Of a DNA stretch of 64,000 nt, positions 39,145-48,869 are shown piece by piece. Source of the DNA: Halanaerobiales bacterium (GTDB lineage: Bacteria; Bacillota; Halanaerobiia; Halanaerobiales; DTU029). The position numbers and the translations under genes are program-made. Numbering within the stretch: the first letter of the stretch is position 1; each line of letters opens with the position of its first letter. Where the stretch lies: assembly GCA_029981855.1 (NCBI GenBank), contig JARRCS010000002.1, positions 112,157 through 176,156 on the forward strand, in the 5' to 3' direction. Below the pieces are notes generated by a model. That model saw nothing but the letters and a program-made list of their open reading frames with translations. It had not been told where the DNA came from and made no database searches.

Positions 39145-40494
39145 TTATTTTTCCAGATTAATCCTTCTATGAATGAAATTGGTGTGATAATCTCCTTTAC
39201 GGAAATAGGCATTATTTAAAATTTGGCGATGAAAGGGAATAGTTGTCTTGATACCCTCAACATAGAATTCCTCAAGAGCTCTCTCCATCCGCATTAATAA
39301 TCTTTCCCTATCAACCTCCCAGACAATTAATTTGGCAATTATCGAATCATAATAAGGTGGGATAAAGTAACCGGGATAGACACCGCTGTCTACCCTGACC
39401 CCCGGTCCACCCGGAACAATTAAGTTTTCAATCTTACCAGGTGACGGGATAAAGCCTTTAGCGGGATCCTCAGCATTGATACGGCATTCCAGGGCAGCTC
39501 CCCTGATCTTGATATCAGCCTGAGTATACTCTAACTCTTCACCGGCGGCAATCTTAATCTGTTCCTTAATCAGATCAATCCCCGTAACCAGTTCTGTTAC
39601 CGGATGCTCTACCTGAATCCTGGTATTCATCTCAATAAAATAGAAGTTTTCATCCTGGTCCAGTAAGAACTCCACGGTACCGGCATTGGTATAATTAACC
39701 GCTCTGGCAACCTTAATAGCTGCCTTACCCATCTTTTCCCTTAATTCATCGGATAAAACAGGTGAGGGTGACTCTTCAATAATCTTCTGGTGCCGGCGTT
39801 GAATAGAACAGTCCCTCTCCCCCAGGTGAATTATATTACCATATTCATCTGCCAGAATCTGAAACTCGATATGCCTGGGTTCCTCTACATATTTTTCCAG
39901 ATAAACTGCTGAGTTACCGAAGGCTGCCTTGGCCTCAGCCCGGGCAGTCTGAATCGATTGCTTTAAGTCCCTGGGGTTCTGGGCAATCCGCATTCCCTTA
40001 CCCCCACCACCGGCAGAGGCCTTAATTATAACAGGATAGCCGATCTCCTCCGCTAGCTGAAGGGTTTTCTCCAGATCCTCCAGATTATTTTCCGTTCCCG
40101 GGACAACCGGAACCCCTGCCTTAATCATCGTCTCTCTGGCCTTTGCCTTATCACCCATCAGGGCAATTACATCAGAATCAGGGCCGATAAATTTGACCCC
40201 ACTACTTTCACATACTTCAGCAAAATGAGCATTTTCAGCCAGAAAACCATACCCCGGATGAATAGCATCTGCCCCGGAAACCTCGGCAACACTCATTATA
40301 CTGGGTATATTTAAATAACTCTGGGTTGAACTGGCAGGACCGATACAGTAAGCCTCATCTGCCAGTTTTGTATGAAGTGAATCTCTATCAACTTCTGAAT
40401 AAACGGCTACAGAAGGGATATCCAATTCTTTTAAAGCCCGGATAATACGTACAGCAATTTCTCCTCTATTTGCTATCAAAACTTTTTTAAACAC
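39145..40494 (-). CDS. accC: Acetyl-CoA carboxylase, biotin carboxylase subunit
   Basis: 449 residues, full length. ATP-grasp loop [12 protein letters not shown] near 159-170, catalytic [26 protein letters not shown] near 275-300. It carboxylates biotin on AccB with ATP and bicarbonate for fatty acid synthesis. Follows accB by 11 bases. Confidence 0.97.
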   Translation of the reverse strand: MFKKVLIANRGEIAVRIIRALKELDIPSVAVYSEVDRDSLHTKLADEAYCIGPASSTQSYLNIPSIMSVAEVSGADAIHPGYGFLAENAHFAEVCESSGVKFIGPDSDVIALMGDKAKARETMIKAGVPVVPGTENNLEDLEKTLQLAEEIGYPVIIKASAGGGGKGMRIAQNPRDLKQSIQTARAEAKAAFGNSAVYLEKYVEEPRHIEFQILADEYGNIIHLGERDCSIQRRHQKIIEESPSPVLSDELREKMGKAAIKVARAVNYTNAGTVEFLLDQDENFYFIEMNTRIQVEHPVTELVTGIDLIKEQIKIAAGEELEYTQADIKIRGAALECRINAEDPAKGFIPSPGKIENLIVPGGPGVRVDSGVYPGYFIPPYYDSIIAKLIVWEVDRERLLMRMERALEEFYVEGIKTTIPFHRQILNNAYFRKGDYHTNFIHRRINLEK

Positions 40495-40505
40495 AATCTC
40501 ACCCC

Positions 40506-40940
40506 TTATAATGGCTCAATGATAAAGAGGGGTTGGCCATATTCAACCGGCTGCCCGTTTTCTACCAGAATATCGATAATCCTACCCCGGGTCTCTACCT
40601 CAATCTCATTCATCAGTTTCATAGCCTCAATAATACACAGGGTATCCCCTGCATTAACAATATCTCCCTTTTCTACAAAAGGAGCTGCGTCAGGGGCAGG
40701 TGCCCGGTAGAAGGTTCCTACCATAGGGGCCACAATTTCTTCCCTCTTGGGAATATTCTCTTCCTCCCCTTCCGGGGCCGGTTTCTCTACTGGTGGCTGC
40801 TCTCTTGTTTCCACCGGAACATTGGCCCGCGAATAACCCCTTTTTATTCTAACCTTTACCCCCTTTTCCTCAACATCTATTTCAGTTATATCAGTCTCTG
40901 AAATCATGTCAATTAATGACTTTATTTCCTCTAGATTCAT
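40506..40940 (-). CDS. accB: Acetyl-CoA carboxylase, biotin carboxyl carrier protein
   Basis: 144 residues: Pro/Glu-rich linker at about 43-68 and a biotinyl domain with EAMKLM (biotin Lys108) at 105-110. It carries the carboxyl group from AccC to the transferase. First gene of the accB-nusB operon, with a good promoter upstream. Confidence 0.95.
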   Translation of the reverse strand: MNLEEIKSLIDMISETDITEIDVEEKGVKVRIKRGYSRANVPVETREQPPVEKPAPEGEEENIPKREEIVAPMVGTFYRAPAPDAAPFVEKGDIVNAGDTLCIIEAMKLMNEIEVETRGRIIDILVENGQPVEYGQPLFIIEPL

Positions 40941-40990
40941 GCAGGATCCCCCTTACTTAACATCTTATATATTTTACCACTTGATAATTT

Positions 40991-41019
40991 ATTTTATCCA
41001 ATTTAAGTCCCAAATGCAA
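40991..41019 (-). promoter_or_regulatory. Sigma-A promoter of accB
   Basis: On the minus strand TTGCAT (41019-41014), 17-base spacer and TAAAAT (40996-40991), about 50 bases before the accB ATG. Confidence 0.55.
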
Positions 41020-41105
41020 GTGGATTTTAGGTTCATATAGTATTAATTCTAGATTAAGGCTAAAAATCCTTTAAATCCTACGGTAATTTGCTTATTGCAA
41101 ACTAC

Positions 41106-41127
41106 AAATAGATGTTTTCGATTGCCA
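41106..41127 (+). repeat. Partial copy of the MITE-like arm
   Basis: AAATAGATGTTTTCGATTGC differs from 46453-46472 in two bases. It lies between the accB promoter region and the spoIIIA terminator. Confidence 0.5.
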
Positions 41128-41164
41128 CAAAAAAGCTGCTGACTCAATAAGTCAACAGCTTTCA
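41127..41164 (-). terminator. Terminator of the spoIIIA operon
   Basis: On the minus strand AAGCTGTTGACT pairs with AGTCAGCAGCTT with one G-T pair, followed by a run of T. Downstream of spoIIIAH. Confidence 0.88.
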
Positions 41165-41201
41165 AAAAAATTAGCTTTAATATCAGGTCTGTAAGGGAAA
41201 A

Positions 41202-41798
41202 TTATTCGCCCTTCTCAATCCTTTTTTCAATTATAGTTACATCTTCAAAATTAAAGCCGGTAACTTTATGGATAATATCCCCGATCCTGGCAACATCACT
41301 CTTATCCAACCCATTGGTCTCAATTACTACATCAACTGCATTATCATGAATAAAGGCTATAGCGTCCTTATAACCCCTGGCTCTGATCAGACTCTCTATC
41401 TCCATAGCCTTTTCTATCTCTTCTGTCAGTTGCAATATCTTTTGTTGGGCTTCTTTTTTAGCCTCTTCACTATACTTGGGATTATTGATTATCTCTCTAT
41501 AGTTACTTATCTGTTCACTCCGGTATTTATCCCTCTCCAGTTTAGATTCTATAAAGAAATCTTCTCTTTGTTCTTCCTCCCTGGCCTGGGTAAAATTAAT
41601 ATCTATCGGGTTATTTTCCTTAAGCTCAACTACCGGCTCTTCTTCAATAATTTCAACATTTCCCGATGTAGTCTTTTCTAAAGTCAGGTAGTCTTTACCC
41701 TGGTAGATAATTATTGAAGTCACCATACCAACCCAGACCATTAAGATCATTAGCCAGATAAATTTTCTCCCTAGCATCATCCACTTACCTCCTTTCAT
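41202..41798 (-). CDS. spoIIIAH: Stage III sporulation protein AH
   Basis: 198 residues: one N-terminal membrane segment (about 11-30) and a C-terminal YscJ-like ring-forming domain, with a charged linker. Together with SpoIIQ it forms the channel between mother cell and forespore. Last gene of the operon; overlaps the spoIIIAG end by 14 bases. Confidence 0.92.
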   Translation of the reverse strand: MKGGKWMMLGRKFIWLMILMVWVGMVTSIIIYQGKDYLTLEKTTSGNVEIIEEEPVVELKENNPIDINFTQAREEEQREDFFIESKLERDKYRSEQISNYREIINNPKYSEEAKKEAQQKILQLTEEIEKAMEIESLIRARGYKDAIAFIHDNAVDVVIETNGLDKSDVARIGDIIHKVTGFNFEDVTIIEKRIEKGE

Positions 41799-42387
41799 AG
41801 GGTAAAATACTTATTTTATGAACAGGTAAATTTAATAGACTGCTCACTGACCTAATTATTTTATATTTTATTTCACTCTCCTCAGCTCCCTGGGCAACGA
41901 TCAACACCCCCGTTATCACCGGAAATACCTCTCTTTTAATAACCGGGTCTTCATTGCCCTGAGCATCCTTGAGGACCACCAGTTTATTCTCCCTGTTATC
42001 TTCCTCTATCTGTCTCTCTCCACCATTCTGATCCGTTTCACTGGTAATCTTATTGGTATAGTGCTGATCAAATTCATATTCATAGGTAGGGCCTGTTCTG
42101 GCATAAACCTTAACCTTAACTTTGCCTACTCCCTTGACCAGGGAGATAATCTCTTCTAAGTCCCGGGCTAACCTCTCTTCAAATCCGGAAAGGGACCTCT
42201 TTTCTATAAGTGGAGATTTGTCAGCAATTGATGGGGTTGAAGTCTGATTATTTATAAAACTATTACTCAGTAATAAGAGCAGAATCCCGACCATACCTAA
42301 AATAAGGATATTCCTGAACAAACTATTACCATGATCATCCTCATCTCCTCCCTTAATTATCTTTTTTAGGTCATCTATGATCCTCAA
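41785..42387 (-). CDS. spoIIIAG: Stage III sporulation protein AG
   Basis: 200 residues with a membrane segment near 25-45 and a ring-building domain resembling secretion system ring proteins (VKVKVYARTGPTYEYEF near 97-113). Forms a large ring in the mother-cell membrane of the feeding channel. Confidence 0.92.
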   Translation of the reverse strand: MRIIDDLKKIIKGGDEDDHGNSLFRNILILGMVGILLLLLSNSFINNQTSTPSIADKSPLIEKRSLSGFEERLARDLEEIISLVKGVGKVKVKVYARTGPTYEYEFDQHYTNKITSETDQNGGERQIEEDNRENKLVVLKDAQGNEDPVIKREVFPVITGVLIVAQGAEESEIKYKIIRSVSSLLNLPVHKISILPYERR

Positions 42388-42388
42388 T

Positions 42389-42982
42389 TTACTCCCTCCC
42401 GTCTTTTACTCTTATATTTATAAGGTTAATGGGCACCTGAAAGATCCGGCTTATTTTTTTCTTGAGTTCAACCATCTCCATCCTACTGGCCTGCTTCTCT
42501 TCCGGCTTCTCCCTGCCAATCTCCACCGGTTTTATCTCTACCCTCTCTATACTATCTTGCTTAATCAGGGTGATATCTATATAGGTGATCTGATATTCTT
42601 CATTTACCCCGACCTCAATAACCTGCCCATATTCGGAATAATTAAGCTCAATAATCTCCCTGACCCTCTCTTCAATTCTCTCTTCATAATAACCTTTAAG
42701 CAAAGAACGGTTGGCATTCTCAATCTCTTCCCCTCTCCTTTTGATCTCCTCCCAGTTATCATTGATAATATTTCCCGGTATAATCCTGTCTATTGTTGTT
42801 AGGTCCTGGTTGAAAATAACCGCCAGGGGGGAAATAAAGACGGTAATGATAAAAAAACCCATCACAACCCTAACATACTTCCGCATATTATTTTCGGGCA
42901 GAAACATCTCCAACAGAGTAGTAAAAAGGATGATAAAGACTAGGTTTTTAACCCACTGAGAGATAGCACTCACTCCGCTCAC
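42389..42982 (-). CDS. spoIIIAF: Stage III sporulation protein AF
   Basis: 197 residues: two N-terminal membrane segments (about 13-27 and 37-58) followed by a soluble domain ending in the RVKDGRE region. Start near the spoIIIAE stop (4-base overlap). Confidence 0.9.
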   Translation of the reverse strand: MSGVSAISQWVKNLVFIILFTTLLEMFLPENNMRKYVRVVMGFFIITVFISPLAVIFNQDLTTIDRIIPGNIINDNWEEIKRRGEEIENANRSLLKGYYEERIEERVREIIELNYSEYGQVIEVGVNEEYQITYIDITLIKQDSIERVEIKPVEIGREKPEEKQASRMEMVELKKKISRIFQVPINLINIRVKDGRE

Positions 42983-44151
42983 CTCATCATTACCGTTAGA
43001 TTAGCTGTACCCACTACCACAGTTATAATGATAAAAAACATAACTGAAACCGCACTGACTATTAAAAAGATAAAGACCAGACTGTTTCCCAGATCATTAA
43101 GAACATCAACCAGTCTGCTATCAGCTATCGGCTGAACCAGGGCACTAGCAAGCTTATAGATAATAACCAGGGCAATGATTTTGATAATGGGATAGGCAAC
43201 AATAAAGATAATCGCCAGCATCCCAAAGATATTAAGGGCATTTTTTAAAATTAATGAACAGCTAACAATTAAATCAATAGCATCAGAGAAAATACCACCG
43301 ATAACCGGGACAAAGGTACCAGTGAGATACTTAGCGGTCCTCAGGGAAAGGCTATCGGTTAAAGCCGCTGCCCCTCCCTGGAGGAGTAAACCCCCAATAA
43401 AGATAATCATAATTAAACCCAGTAAACCGAGGCTAAATTCCTTAAAAAGACCTGCCAGCCGGGAAAGGGAAAAACCATCATTTATCCTGGTAACTATACT
43501 TAAGACAGCAGAGATAAAGATCATGGGAAAGACGATATATTTAATTGCCGAACTTAAACCCGTGATAATGATAAAAGTAAGAGGATGAAAGATAGCTGCT
43601 GAGGTCAATGCCCCCATACTGACCAGCAGGCTCAGTAACACCGGTAAGAGAGCCTGCATAAAGGAGACCATATTATCGACTGCCTTAATCCCAATACTGA
43701 TTGCCAGCTGGAAGGCCTGCAGGATAATAACGGCCAGAACCAAAAAAATCAGGATACCGGCGGTGTCACTGATAGTCCGGCTGGAGAAGGATTTATGGAA
43801 GATGCCGAGTACAGCACTGATCACCGCCAGGATGATGATCTGGCCTAGAATATAAAAATTGGCAGTCACCTCACGCCCCATGTATTTTAAGGTAGAGCGG
43901 ATAATCTCTTCCCAGCTAACCTCGAGCTTACCCTGAATAAAGTTTAGCAGGATCTCCTTCAGGTTAAGAGACGGCAGGTAATCTTCTACCTCACTGTTGA
44001 TTTTATTAACCTCCCTCTGGAGGTCACTTAAATTAATCTTATCCAGCTGATTCAGGATAATATCTTCGGTCTGGATACCGGTTTCGGCAAATACCGGTTC
44101 AATGAGTAAAAACAGAATAACAATTACCAACAGGGTCCTTGCAATTTTCAT
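42979..44151 (-). CDS. spoIIIAE: Stage III sporulation protein AE
   Basis: 390 residues with an N-terminal signal-like segment and about seven membrane helices. The transport-like integral subunit of the SpoIIIA channel. Conserved position between AD and AF. Confidence 0.93.
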   Translation of the reverse strand: MKIARTLLVIVILFLLIEPVFAETGIQTEDIILNQLDKINLSDLQREVNKINSEVEDYLPSLNLKEILLNFIQGKLEVSWEEIIRSTLKYMGREVTANFYILGQIIILAVISAVLGIFHKSFSSRTISDTAGILIFLVLAVIILQAFQLAISIGIKAVDNMVSFMQALLPVLLSLLVSMGALTSAAIFHPLTFIIITGLSSAIKYIVFPMIFISAVLSIVTRINDGFSLSRLAGLFKEFSLGLLGLIMIIFIGGLLLQGGAAALTDSLSLRTAKYLTGTFVPVIGGIFSDAIDLIVSCSLILKNALNIFGMLAIIFIVAYPIIKIIALVIIYKLASALVQPIADSRLVDVLNDLGNSLVFIFLIVSAVSVMFFIIITVVVGTANLTVMMR

Positions 44152-44163
44152 TATCCTCCCTTT

Positions 44164-44550
44164 CTATGGTATCAACTTAATGATTGTCTCAATCAGTGAA
44201 AGCATAATCGGTATAGCCAGAATCATAATAATAATCTTGGCTGCCATCTCTATCTTACTGGCCAGAGCTGTTTCCCCGCTGTCCCGGGTTATCTCGGCAC
44301 CGAATTCTCCTATATAGGCTATCCCTATAATCTTGATGATGGTATTAAAGTAAATAAGGTCTATTTCCGCCTTTTCTGCCAGTTGATTGAGGAGATCAAT
44401 GACAACCCCAACCTGATCCAGCACCAGGATTAAAATAATCAGACCGGTAATCAGGCTCAGTAAAAAGGCGAGTTCTGGCTTTTCCTGTTTAATAACAATA
44501 ATTAAGATACCAGCCAGGATAGCGATTCCGACAATCTGCAGGATAACCAT
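44164..44550 (-). CDS. spoIIIAD: Stage III sporulation protein AD
   Basis: 128 residues, hydrophobic, with segments near 3-22, 28-50 and 100-125. Small membrane subunit of the channel, related to SpoIIIAC. Confidence 0.92.
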   Translation of the reverse strand: MVILQIVGIAILAGILIIVIKQEKPELAFLLSLITGLIILILVLDQVGVVIDLLNQLAEKAEIDLIYFNTIIKIIGIAYIGEFGAEITRDSGETALASKIEMAAKIIIMILAIPIMLSLIETIIKLIP

Positions 44551-44560
44551 GGCAGCTCAC

Positions 44561-44764
44561 CTAAAATTTAAAGACTGTCCGGACATCATTAAATAAATCA
44601 CCAATTAGCTGAATTACAACCATCAACACAATAATTACACCAGCTATAGTTAACACTTGAGCCTGTTCCTCTTTTTCAGCCTGAGTTAGAATAATATTGA
44701 AAATAGAGATTAAGATCCCGATACCGGCAATCTTAAAGATCAAACTTATATCCATACCCATCAC
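44561..44764 (-). CDS. spoIIIAC: Stage III sporulation protein AC
   Basis: 67 residues, two membrane helices with the AQVLTIAGVIIVLMVVIQLIGDLF region. Normal size and place between AB and AD. Confidence 0.93.
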   Translation of the reverse strand: MMGMDISLIFKIAGIGILISIFNIILTQAEKEEQAQVLTIAGVIIVLMVVIQLIGDLFNDVRTVFKF

Positions 44765-44767
44765 CCC

Positions 44768-45331
44768 TTAATAAAAAAGTATAATTACCATTAAACTTAC
44801 CAGTACCCCCGAATATCTGACCAGTTTTACCCTTTTATCGGCTATCTCCTGGGCCCGCTGTTCCGCGTGTTCCAGTCTTTTAATAGTCAGTCTGTTTGCC
44901 TTGCTCTGGTTGGTGAGGGAGGAATTGCCAATCTGCTGCCCCCATTCTTCCAGTATCTGTATGTCCTCCTTCAACAGACAGTTAGTATGAAAATTTTGCT
45001 TTAATTTATCATGCCAGATTTCACTAAAAGTGCGCCCTCCGGACTTAGAGAGGTCTTCAGCCGCCTCCTCAAAGAGATGAGAGAGTGAACTATTAAGACT
45101 GGAGGCTGTAAACTTCAGGGCCTCAGGCAGGATGGTCTGTCCGTAACTTATCTCTGTATCAAAGATATTAATTGCTAACTGTAGCTCCCGTAATTCCTTA
45201 ACCCGGTTTAGATACTGAGTACCGATTATCCAGCCAATGGAACTCCCAGAGATCAGGATTAATAGCGCGCCAAATATTTTAATGGTCAAACTAAACAACC
45301 TCCTTACCCTGATTATCCTTAACTCCTTCAA
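44768..45331 (-). CDS. spoIIIAB: Stage III sporulation protein AB
   Basis: 187 residues: membrane segments at both ends (about 13-34 and 168-187) with a helical middle. Resembles the inner-membrane platform type of protein (GspF-like). It starts inside the spoIIIAA end (41-base overlap). Confidence 0.9.
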   Translation of the reverse strand: MKELRIIRVRRLFSLTIKIFGALLILISGSSIGWIIGTQYLNRVKELRELQLAINIFDTEISYGQTILPEALKFTASSLNSSLSHLFEEAAEDLSKSGGRTFSEIWHDKLKQNFHTNCLLKEDIQILEEWGQQIGNSSLTNQSKANRLTIKRLEHAEQRAQEIADKRVKLVRYSGVLVSLMVIILFY

Positions 45332-46244
45332 TTGTCCCGATTCCCTTTTTCCTGCTCAAAATTATATAGCGCTGAAAGAGATTGCTATCAATCAGGTGTC
45401 TGATACTCGGCCTCCTTTTGACGGAATCAATATCTCTGCCGTGCACGGTCGCCAAGAGGCTAACCCCGGCATTTATTGCTTCCTCAAGAGCCCTTACATC
45501 TTCCTCTCTACCAATCTCATCAACTGCTAATACCTCGGGGGACATGGACCTGATGAGAATTAACATCCCTCTGGCTTTCGGGCAGTTATCTAACAGGTCT
45601 GTCCTATTCCCTATTCTATTCTGAGCAATCCCATTATATGCCCCTGCAATTTCCGATCTTTCATCAACTACTGCAATCTTTCTCCCCCTTAAACCGATCT
45701 CTGGTACACCCTGACTAATCAGTCTGATTAAATCACGAAGCAGGGTCGTTTTTCCGCAGATAGGCGGGGAAATAATCAGAGTATTATATATGTAGTCATT
45801 CTCGCTGTCATAGATTTTATCGATTACCCCCTCCGCGATTCCGATCATCTCCCTGGTAAGCCGGTAATTTAAGCTGTTGATATTTTTAATCGTCTTCAGC
45901 TCACCATTTTCCATGATAGCCTGTCCCGTAAAGCCAACCCTATGACCACCAGGTATGGTAATAAAACCCTCGACCAACTGCCTCTCTATTGCATAAAGGG
46001 AATTTCTGGTCAGGATTAAAAAGGCCCTTTCTAAATCTTTTTCGCTTACTATATATCCGTCCTCCGGTTTTTCGACCCTCTGACCGTTTTTATTCAGGAA
46101 GTAATCGTGATAATGGGTAATAATCTGGAGTGGTTGATTAACCCTGAGTCTGATCTCTATTAATTCTTCTGCTAAGTAGTTATCTAACCCCCTGATAATC
46201 TGAGCAATATTCGCAGGAAGAAAATCAATCAACCCAGCTGCCAT
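45291..46244 (-). CDS. spoIIIAA: Stage III sporulation protein AA (ATPase)
   Basis: 317 residues. RecA-like ATPase with Walker A ISPPICGKTTLLRDLIR near 159-175 and acidic box DERSEIAG near 195-202. It powers the SpoIIIA feeding channel. First gene of the operon; ATG after GGGGTGAG. A possible sigma-E promoter precedes it. Confidence 0.94.
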   Translation of the reverse strand: MAAGLIDFLPANIAQIIRGLDNYLAEELIEIRLRVNQPLQIITHYHDYFLNKNGQRVEKPEDGYIVSEKDLERAFLILTRNSLYAIERQLVEGFITIPGGHRVGFTGQAIMENGELKTIKNINSLNYRLTREMIGIAEGVIDKIYDSENDYIYNTLIISPPICGKTTLLRDLIRLISQGVPEIGLRGRKIAVVDERSEIAGAYNGIAQNRIGNRTDLLDNCPKARGMLILIRSMSPEVLAVDEIGREEDVRALEEAINAGVSLLATVHGRDIDSVKRRPSIRHLIDSNLFQRYIILSRKKGIGTIEGVKDNQGKEVV

Positions 46245-46280
46245 AATCTCACCCCAGGTTTGTCCGGTAGATTATATATA

Positions 46281-46308
46281 ATAATTATTTATCAGCTGGC
46301 AAAATATG
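46281..46308 (-). promoter_or_regulatory. Possible sigma-E promoter of the spoIIIA operon
   Basis: On the minus strand CATATTT (46308-46302), a 13-base gap and ATAATTAT (46288-46281). The -35 element fits sigma-E; the -10 is a weak match. The operon is sigma-E controlled in Bacillus. Confidence 0.25.
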
Positions 46309-46451
46309 CATAAAAGATGGTATTTAATCTTTTGAAACAATTTAAATTTTTGGCAACTTTATCTGATCTGAAAAAAAAGAAGGATATTCGTGTTTTTAAT
46401 AAAATATCTTTAGTAAGAGAATATCACCCTTACTTTTCTTTTTGAAAACTT

Positions 46452-46562
46452 AAAATAGATGTTTCCGATTGCAAAAACCTTCTTTTTACTTGCGCATGGA
46501 TGGTTTTTGCATTAGGCCATCGAAGCCGTCGCAGTGGGATCATCTTTCCAACATCTATTTGC
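46452..46562. repeat. MITE-like element with nested inverted repeats
   Basis: Outer arms AATAGATGTT (46454) and AACATCTATT (to 46560) face each other, with inner arms GCAAAAACC and GGTTTTTGC. About 110 bases, no coding. The left arm sequence AATAGATGTTT-CGATTGC recurs at 41106-41126 beside the spoIIIA terminator, so it is dispersed. Confidence 0.6.
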
Positions 46563-46599
46563 AGTTATTGCTGAAGGAAAGTGAGGTACTAATTTAATA
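46541..46599 (-). repeat. Dispersed repeat, copy R2
   Basis: On the minus strand ATTAAATTAGTACCTCACTTTC, then CAGCAATAACTGCAAATAGATGTTGG and AAAGATG: the same order and nearly the same bases as R1 at 6089-6150. Its right end is the right arm of the MITE-like element. Confidence 0.75.
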
Positions 46600-46660
46600 G
46601 TTGAACAAGAAATTAACCTTTGGTAACATTAATATCTGGAAAGAACGGAGGAATTTATTT

Positions 46661-46930
46661 ATGAAGGCTATTATTACGGTAATTGGTAAGGATAAAATTG
46701 GGATAATAGCAGGGGTAAGTCAGGTGCTGGCAGAAAATAAAGTTAATATCCTCGATATCAGCCAGACTATTCTGCAGGATTATTTTACCATGATGATGCT
46801 GGTTGACCTCTCCCGGGCTACCCTGCCACTGGATGAACTTAAGGAGAATTTAGATAAAACCGGGGAGTCCCTGGGAGTATCAATCAAGTTACAACGCGAA
46901 GATGTCTTTAAATCAATGCATCGGATATAG
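46661..46930 (+). CDS. ACT domain-containing protein
   Basis: 89 residues from ATG 46661 with GGAGG nine bases ahead; the longer upstream frame lacks a site and adds no conserved residues. ACT fold (IITVIGKDKIGIIAGVSQVLAENKVNILDISQT at 3-35), a small-ligand binding regulator domain. Always found before the PFL/DUF711 gene, so the two likely act together. Confidence 0.92.
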   Translation: MKAIITVIGKDKIGIIAGVSQVLAENKVNILDISQTILQDYFTMMMLVDLSRATLPLDELKENLDKTGESLGVSIKLQREDVFKSMHRI

Positions 46931-46942
46931 GAGTGATGGAAG

Positions 46943-48301
46943 TTGTTAAATTCATATGAAATAATGGAAACGATCCGGATGATTGAAGATGAAAAGCTGG
47001 ATATCCGTACAATTACAATGGGGATCTCCCTACGTAACTGCAGCCATCCCGATGGGAAAATAGCCAGAAAGAGAATTTATGATAAAATCACCGGTCTTGC
47101 CGAAAATCTGGTCAGGGTTGGGGAAGAGATAGAGCTGGAGTATGGAATCCCGATTATTAATAAAAGAATTGCCGTAACCCCGATCTCTCTGGTTGCCGAG
47201 TCTTCAGATGAGGAAGAATATATTGAATTTGCCAGAACACTGGATCAGGCTGCCAAGGATGTCGGTGTTGATTTTATCGGGGGTTTCTCTGCTCTGGTCC
47301 ATAAGGGCTATACAGAGGGAGATCAAAGATTGATAAAGTCAATTCCGGCTGCCCTGGCGAAAACAGAACGGGTCTGTTCCTCGGTTAATCTCGCCACCAC
47401 CAGGGCAGGTATCAATATGGATGCCGTACAGGAGATGGGAAGGATAATCAAGGAGACAGCTAAGCTAACTGCTGACAGGGATGGGCTTGGCTGTGCTAAA
47501 CTGGTTGTTTTCGCTAATGTGCCCGAGGATAACCCCTTTATGGCCGGAGCATTCCACGGAATCGGAGAGCCCGAATGCGTTATCAATGTCGGCATCAGCG
47601 GTCCGGGAACGGTAAAGGCAGCCCTGGAGAAGGTTAGAGGAGAAAGGTTTGATCTGGTAGCCGAAACCATCAAAAAAACCGCCTTCAAGATAACCAGGAT
47701 GGGACAGCTGGTAGCCGGGGAGACGGCAAAGCGGCTTGGTGTTCCCTTCGGTATCGTTGACCTGTCCCTGGCACCAACCCCGACCATTGGTGATAGTGTT
47801 GCCCGGATTCTGGAAGAGATGGGGATTGAAAGCTGCGGGGCACCGGGAACTACAGCCGCCCTGGCCCTGTTAAATGATGCGGTCAAAAAGGGAGGGGCAA
47901 TGGCCTCTTCCCATGTAGGAGGCCTCAGCGGTGCCTTTATTCCAGTAAGTGAGGATGCCGGTATGATTGAGGCGGTGGAGAAGGGTTCGCTCAGTCTGGA
48001 GAAACTGGAAGCAATGACCTGTGTCTGTTCAGTAGGGCTGGATATGATTGCTATCCCCGGGGATACACCGGCTGAGACAATCTCGGCTATTATTGCCGAT
48101 GAAATTGCTATTGGGGTAATTAATAATAAGACCACTGCGGTCAGGATTATCCCCGTCCCCGGTAAATCCGTTGGAGAGATTGTCGAATTTGGAGGATTAC
48201 TGGGGAGGGCGCCGGTTATGGCCGTTAGCAATTATTCCAGTACTAAATTTATCGCAAGGGGTGGCAGAATTCCCGCCCCGATTAATAGCTTAAGGAATTA
48301 A
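46943..48301 (+). CDS. PFL family protein (DUF711/UPF0210)
   Basis: 452 residues. UPF0210 signature stretches include [14 protein letters not shown] near 25-38 and [19 protein letters not shown] near 327-345. TTG start at 46943 with a TAGGAG site. The family is related in fold to glycyl-radical (pyruvate formate-lyase-like) enzymes, but members lack a clear radical motif and the function is unknown. Terminator directly follows. Confidence 0.9.
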   Translation: MLNSYEIMETIRMIEDEKLDIRTITMGISLRNCSHPDGKIARKRIYDKITGLAENLVRVGEEIELEYGIPIINKRIAVTPISLVAESSDEEEYIEFARTLDQAAKDVGVDFIGGFSALVHKGYTEGDQRLIKSIPAALAKTERVCSSVNLATTRAGINMDAVQEMGRIIKETAKLTADRDGLGCAKLVVFANVPEDNPFMAGAFHGIGEPECVINVGISGPGTVKAALEKVRGERFDLVAETIKKTAFKITRMGQLVAGETAKRLGVPFGIVDLSLAPTPTIGDSVARILEEMGIESCGAPGTTAALALLNDAVKKGGAMASSHVGGLSGAFIPVSEDAGMIEAVEKGSLSLEKLEAMTCVCSVGLDMIAIPGDTPAETISAIIADEIAIGVINNKTTAVRIIPVPGKSVGEIVEFGGLLGRAPVMAVSNYSSTKFIARGGRIPAPINSLRN

Positions 48302-48317
48302 GAATCAACTTTTTATC

Positions 48318-48354
48318 AGCTCCTTGCCTCCAATGCGGGGTCGGAGCTTTTTTA
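48318..48354 (+). terminator. Terminator of the ACT-PFL operon
   Basis: AGCTCC and GGAGCT pair around an inner GCCTCC/GGGGTC region, followed by TTTTTTAA. Confidence 0.82.
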
Positions 48355-48472
48355 ACGTTCGTTCAGAATATGGCTAACCTGGCGTCACATTATATGCGAA
48401 AGTTGTAATTAAAACTTAGAAAGGTATAAACACCAGAATAAATTGTTAAGCTAATTCTGGAGGTGTATCTTT

Positions 48473-48640
48473 ATGGAGAAAGCCAAAACAACCAGTTGGA
48501 CGGTTGCAGCTATAGGAGTAGCCGTAGCAGCCTTAGGGTGGAGTTTGCTGCCCTCATTATGGGGGGCCGGTATACTGGGTTTCGGAATTGCTCATATAAT
48601 TCTGGGACTGCTTGATACCCAGAGACCAACAGTAAAATAG
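48473..48640 (+). CDS. Small hydrophobic protein, paralogue of the one at 12956
   Basis: 55 residues, too short for long-frame searches. ATG follows TGGAGGTGTATCTTT, a near copy of the leader of its paralogue. TTSW at 6-9, a hydrophobic helix, then GAGILGFGIAHIILGLLD and RPTVK. Two membrane-spanning parts are possible. It has its own terminator downstream, so it is a single-gene unit. Function unknown. Confidence 0.75.
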   Translation: MEKAKTTSWTVAAIGVAVAALGWSLLPSLWGAGILGFGIAHIILGLLDTQRPTVK

Positions 48641-48661
48641 AAAAATCACCTCCAAAGCAAA

Positions 48662-48702
48662 AAGGGTAAAGCTGAGACAACAGATCTCAACTTTACCCTT
48701 TT
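48662..48702 (+). terminator. Strong hairpin terminator between convergent genes
   Basis: AAAGGGTAAAGCTGAGA pairs with TCTCAACTTTACCCTTT (one mismatch), followed by T-rich sequence; T-runs on both sides allow use by the convergent efp operon. Confidence 0.85.
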
Positions 48703-48869
48703 CTATAACACTATCTCTATTCTATCCTTAATCTCAATCCTCTCTTCATCGACTCTACAGTTATAAGCATAGACCTCTACACCTGACTCTTTAGCCTCTC
48801 TTCACCATCAACCTTGACCAGGGGGGCAAAACGATTCTTTCTGGACCTAATAATTCCCTTTAATAACAT
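48703..48869 (-). pseudogene. sfsA: Deletion remnant of sfsA
   Basis: The N-terminal reading [20 protein letters not shown] then DGEE matches the start of SfsA (sugar fermentation stimulation protein), and AKESGVEVYAYNC then RVDEERIEIKDRIEIVL matches its end; the middle (about 170 residues) is gone and the two parts are out of frame. The ATG overlaps the efp stop by one base, showing it was once the next gene of the efp operon. Confidence 0.8.

Larger units (their letters stand above)
46245..46660. other. Divergent intergenic region with repeats
   Basis: 416 bases between the divergent spoIIIA and ACT/PFL genes. It holds the spoIIIA promoter area, a MITE-like inverted repeat (46452-46562) and, joined to it, dispersed repeat R2 (46541-46599). 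Confidence 0.5.

Noticed and set aside
47323..48231. 302-residue minus frame opposite the PFL gene
   Set aside because: Antisense shadow of a conserved protein; Ser/Pro/Ile-rich composition typical of a reverse reading.
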